A stretch of 64,000 nucleotides of DNA, from contig NZ_ML769305.1 in assembly GCF_009720385.1 (NCBI RefSeq), positions 1-64,000 on the forward strand, in the 5' to 3' direction. Shown in pieces: positions 61,992 to 64,000 of the stretch. The stretch's first letter is position 1. Each line of letters begins with the position of its first letter. A program made the translations under genes and the position numbers. The notes under the pieces are model-generated. The model had not been told where the DNA came from, ran no database searches, and was given only the letters and a program-made list of their open reading frames with translations. The stretch comes from Catellatospora vulcania (GTDB taxonomy: Bacteria; Actinomycetota; Actinomycetes; Mycobacteriales; Micromonosporaceae).

Positions 61992-63170
61992 TCAGCGGAT
62001 CAGCAGGTTGTCCAGGTAGCCGGCGAGGTTGCGGCGGATCTCGACGACCGAGTCGCCGCCGAACTTCTCCGTCGCCGCCTCGGCCAGCACCAGCGCCATC
62101 ATCGCCTCGGCGACGACCGCCGCGGCGGGCACCGCGCACACGTCGGAGCGCTGGTTGATGGCGGTGGCGACCTCGCCGGTGACCACGTCCACGGTGGACA
62201 GGGCGCGGTTGAGCGACGAGATCGGCTTCATCGCGGCGCGCACCCGCAGCGGCTCACCGGAGGTCATGCCGCCCTCCAGGCCGCCGGCCCGGTCGGTGAT
62301 CCGCTTCACGCCGTCGGGCGTCGGCACGATCTCGTCGTGCGCCACCGAGCCGCGCGAGCGGGCCTGGGTGAACGCGTCGCCGATCTCCACACCCTTGATG
62401 GCCTGGATGGACATGAGGGCGGTGGCGATGCGGGCGTCGAGCTTGCGGTCCCACTGGGTGTGCGTGCCCAGGCCCGGCGGGACGCCGTAGACCAGCACCT
62501 CGACGATGCCGCCGAGGGTGTCCGCGTCGCGCTTGGCCGCGTCGACCTCGGCGACCATGCGCTCGCTGGCCTGCGGGTCCAGGCAGCGCAGCGGGTCGGC
62601 GTCGATGCGCTCGGTGTCGCCGGGCACCGGCACCAGGCCGGACTTGGCGACCACGGAGCCGAGCTCGACGACGTGGGACAGCACGTCCATGCCCAGCGCC
62701 TGCTTGATCAGGGCCTTGGCCACGGTGCCGACGGCGACGCGGGCCGCGGTCTCCCGGGCGCTGGCGCGCTCCAGGATCGGCCGGGCGTCGTCGTGGCCGT
62801 ACTTCTGCATGCCGGCCAGGTCGGCGTGGCCGGGCCGGGGGCGGGTCAGCGGGGCGTTGCGGGCCTGCGCGGCCAGCAGGTCCGGGTCGACCGGGTCGGC
62901 GGACATGACGGTCTGCCACTTGGGCCACTCGGAGTTGCCGACCTGGATCGCGACCGGGCTGCCCAGGGTGCGGCCGTGGCGCACCCCGCCGAGGATGGTG
63001 ACCACATCCTGCTCGAAGGCCATACGCGCGCCGCGGCCGTAGCCGAGCCGGCGGCGGGCCAGCTCGCGGCCGATCTCGTCACTGGTGATCTCGATTCCGG
63101 CGGGCACTCCGTCGAGCACGGCGACCAGCGCCTGCCCGTGCGATTCCCCTGCGGTCAGCCAACGCAACAC
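61992..63170 (-). CDS. aroC: Chorismate synthase
   Basis: Last common step of aromatic synthesis; needs reduced FMN. 392 aa. [17 protein letters not shown] (~5-21), [11 protein letters not shown] (~45-55) and [23 protein letters not shown] are signatures. GTG 63170 ([12 protein letters not shown]) fits the family; GTG 63176 is an alternative. First gene of aroC-K-B-Q. Confidence 0.97.
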   Translation of the reverse strand: MLRWLTAGESHGQALVAVLDGVPAGIEITSDEIGRELARRRLGYGRGARMAFEQDVVTILGGVRHGRTLGSPVAIQVGNSEWPKWQTVMSADPVDPDLLAAQARNAPLTRPRPGHADLAGMQKYGHDDARPILERASARETAARVAVGTVAKALIKQALGMDVLSHVVELGSVVAKSGLVPVPGDTERIDADPLRCLDPQASERMVAEVDAAKRDADTLGGIVEVLVYGVPPGLGTHTQWDRKLDARIATALMSIQAIKGVEIGDAFTQARSRGSVAHDEIVPTPDGVKRITDRAGGLEGGMTSGEPLRVRAAMKPISSLNRALSTVDVVTGEVATAINQRSDVCAVPAAAVVAEAMMALVLAEAATEKFGGDSVVEIRRNLAGYLDNLLIR

Positions 63171-63238
63171 GATCACCAGTCTGTCACGGCGCACCGGCCG
63201 GACGCCCGGCACGCCCCGCCGGTGTCACCAGACGGGAC

Positions 63239-63256
63239 GCAGCTCACGTGAGCTGC
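63239..63256. terminator. Palindrome upstream of aroC
   Basis: Perfect 18-bp palindrome GCAGCTCACGTGAGCTGC, 30 nt past the stop of the edge gene and ~70 bp before aroC. Could be a terminator or an operator; no U-tract. Confidence 0.4.
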
Positions 63257-63285
63257 GCAGCGGCTGTTCCACCAGGCGGACACGG

Positions 63286-64000
63286 TCATTTCAGCTTGAT
63301 CGTGACGGGCTCGCTGCGGTCGCTGCCGACCCGGGCCACGATCTCGTAGGCCCCCACCGCCGGCGACGGCCCGGCCGGCACCCGGCGGCCCTTCTTCACG
63401 CAGGTGCTGCTGGTCTTGCCGTTCCAGGTCACGGTGTAGGTGCGCGACTGGCCCGGCCCGAAGCGGACCACCTGGTTGCCGTGCAGCGGGCCGCAGTCGT
63501 CGGACGACCAGACCTTCTCGCCGTCGCGCAGCAGCTGCAGCTCCTGCAGATCGGCGCCGACGTCGCGGGTGCAGGAACGCTTGGACGTGTTCTGCACCTT
63601 GAGGGTGATGTTGAGCGGGCTCTTGCGGTCCACGGTCTTCTTCGCGGGCGCGGCGGTGACCTTCAGCTCGTCGTCGGTGCACAGCTTCTTGTCCACGCCG
63701 GTGGTCTTGGGCGCGGCCCCGGCCTGCTCGGCGTAACGCACCCGGTAGATCTTCGACTTGGCGGCGTACGGGCCGTCCTTGACGTCGTCGGGGTAGAGCG
63801 CGCTGAAGTACAGCCCGTCGGAGCCCGCGGCCAGGCCGGCGACGGTGGACTTGCCGTTGCCGTTGTACTCGATCAGGGTCTTGGGCCCGGTGGCCTTGCC
63901 CTTGTCGTCGAAGGCGAACATCACGATGCGCTTGCCGCGCACCTGCGGGCCGGAGGCGTAGGTGGGGCCGCTCTCGGAGATGTAGGCGTTGCCGTACACC
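63286..64000 (-). CDS. Secreted protein C-terminal part (partial, glucose/sorbosone dehydrogenase-like?)
   Basis: About 238 residues to the window edge; the gene continues to the right. The first ~90 residues (TVAGLAAGSDGLYFSALYPD, SKIYRVRYAEQ) resemble the last blades of a beta-propeller of the sorbosone dehydrogenase type. A Cys-containing Ig-like domain follows (~115-235: NTSKRSCTRDVGADLQEL, VWSSDDCGPLHGNQVV), similar to C-terminal modules of actinobacterial surface proteins. The propeller assignment is tentative. Confidence 0.65.
   Translation of the reverse strand, partial: VYGNAYISESGPTYASGPQVRGKRIVMFAFDDKGKATGPKTLIEYNGNGKSTVAGLAAGSDGLYFSALYPDDVKDGPYAAKSKIYRVRYAEQAGAAPKTTGVDKKLCTDDELKVTAAPAKKTVDRKSPLNITLKVQNTSKRSCTRDVGADLQELQLLRDGEKVWSSDDCGPLHGNQVVRFGPGQSRTYTVTWNGKTSSTCVKKGRRVPAGPSPAVGAYEIVARVGSDRSEPVTIKLK

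Overview
The window looks like one continuous stretch of an actinobacterial chromosome. Base composition is very GC-rich, GTG and TTG starts are frequent, and neighbouring genes often overlap by ATGA or GTGA. It carries marker genes typical of Actinobacteria: the c-di-GMP-responsive regulator BldD, the mycobacterial-type integration host factor mIHF, a helicase-motif-less PriA and a FolP2-type protein. Gene order (aroCKBQ - efp - nusB - bldD - pyrRBC-carAB-pyrDF - mihF-gmk-rpoZ-coaBC-metK-priA-def-fmt-rsmB-rpe-rib-his-infC-rpmI-rplT-pheST-arg-tyrS-rrn) matches actinomycete core synteny. A member of the Micromonosporales is my best guess, but that is inference. No mobile genetic element with a transposase, no tRNA and no CRISPR array was found.

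Layout. Nearly all housekeeping genes lie on the minus strand, so they are read from right to left. 1-650: the 5' end of a 16S rRNA gene with its leader and promoter. 0.65-12.1 kb: tyrS, a shortened release-factor-like gene, a DNA glycosylase divergent from an alpha/alpha-toroid protein, and the arginine cluster argC-J-B-D-F-R-H. 12.1-16.9 kb: an accessory insertion with a secreted TNT-type NAD glycohydrolase plus a small overlapping partner, an ArsR regulator with an MFS exporter, a RibD-C reductase and a FolP2-type protein. 16.9-25.2 kb: pheST, a SpoU methyltransferase, rplT, rpmI, infC, a PH-like membrane protein, hisG and hisE. 25.2-27.2 kb: a quinone-oxidoreductase-like gene and a GerMN lipoprotein. 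27.3-35.8 kb: riboflavin genes, a response regulator with a degenerate GGDEF domain coupled to rpe, then rsmB, fmt and def. 36-53.1 kb: priA, metK, coaBC, rpoZ, gmk, mihF and the pyrimidine operon with bioA embedded in it. 53.4-55 kb: bldD, nusB and efp. 55.2-59.8 kb: a plus-strand accessory island with a two-component system, two lipoproteins (one a solute-binding protein) and a WhiA-like protein without an HTH. 59.9-63.2 kb: aroQ, aroB, aroK and aroC. The right edge cuts a secreted protein gene.

The most unusual content is non-coding. At least fifteen long palindromes are scattered between genes. They fall into families with conserved sequence: four copies of an ATAGACG-TTGGCCTAT hairpin with compensatory arm changes; two copies of a GTTGATCATGAAG element placed at the same distances in the argR-argH and hisE-hisG gaps; three copies of an element with AAGATC/GATCTT ends clustered at 55.9-59.9 kb; four further palindromes with the same ends but unrelated interiors; and an AAGGAAGGGC palindrome that is intergenic after ribH but translated in frame inside bioA. 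These behave like small non-autonomous or structurally selected elements, and I regard them as the best candidate for something undescribed.

Functionally the core supplies arginine, histidine, riboflavin, pyrimidine, shikimate and biotin precursors together with translation factors. BldD, with an intact c-di-GMP signature, and the GGDEF-like response regulator suggest c-di-GMP-linked development. The accessory islands add a secreted toxin-like enzyme and an environmental sensing module.
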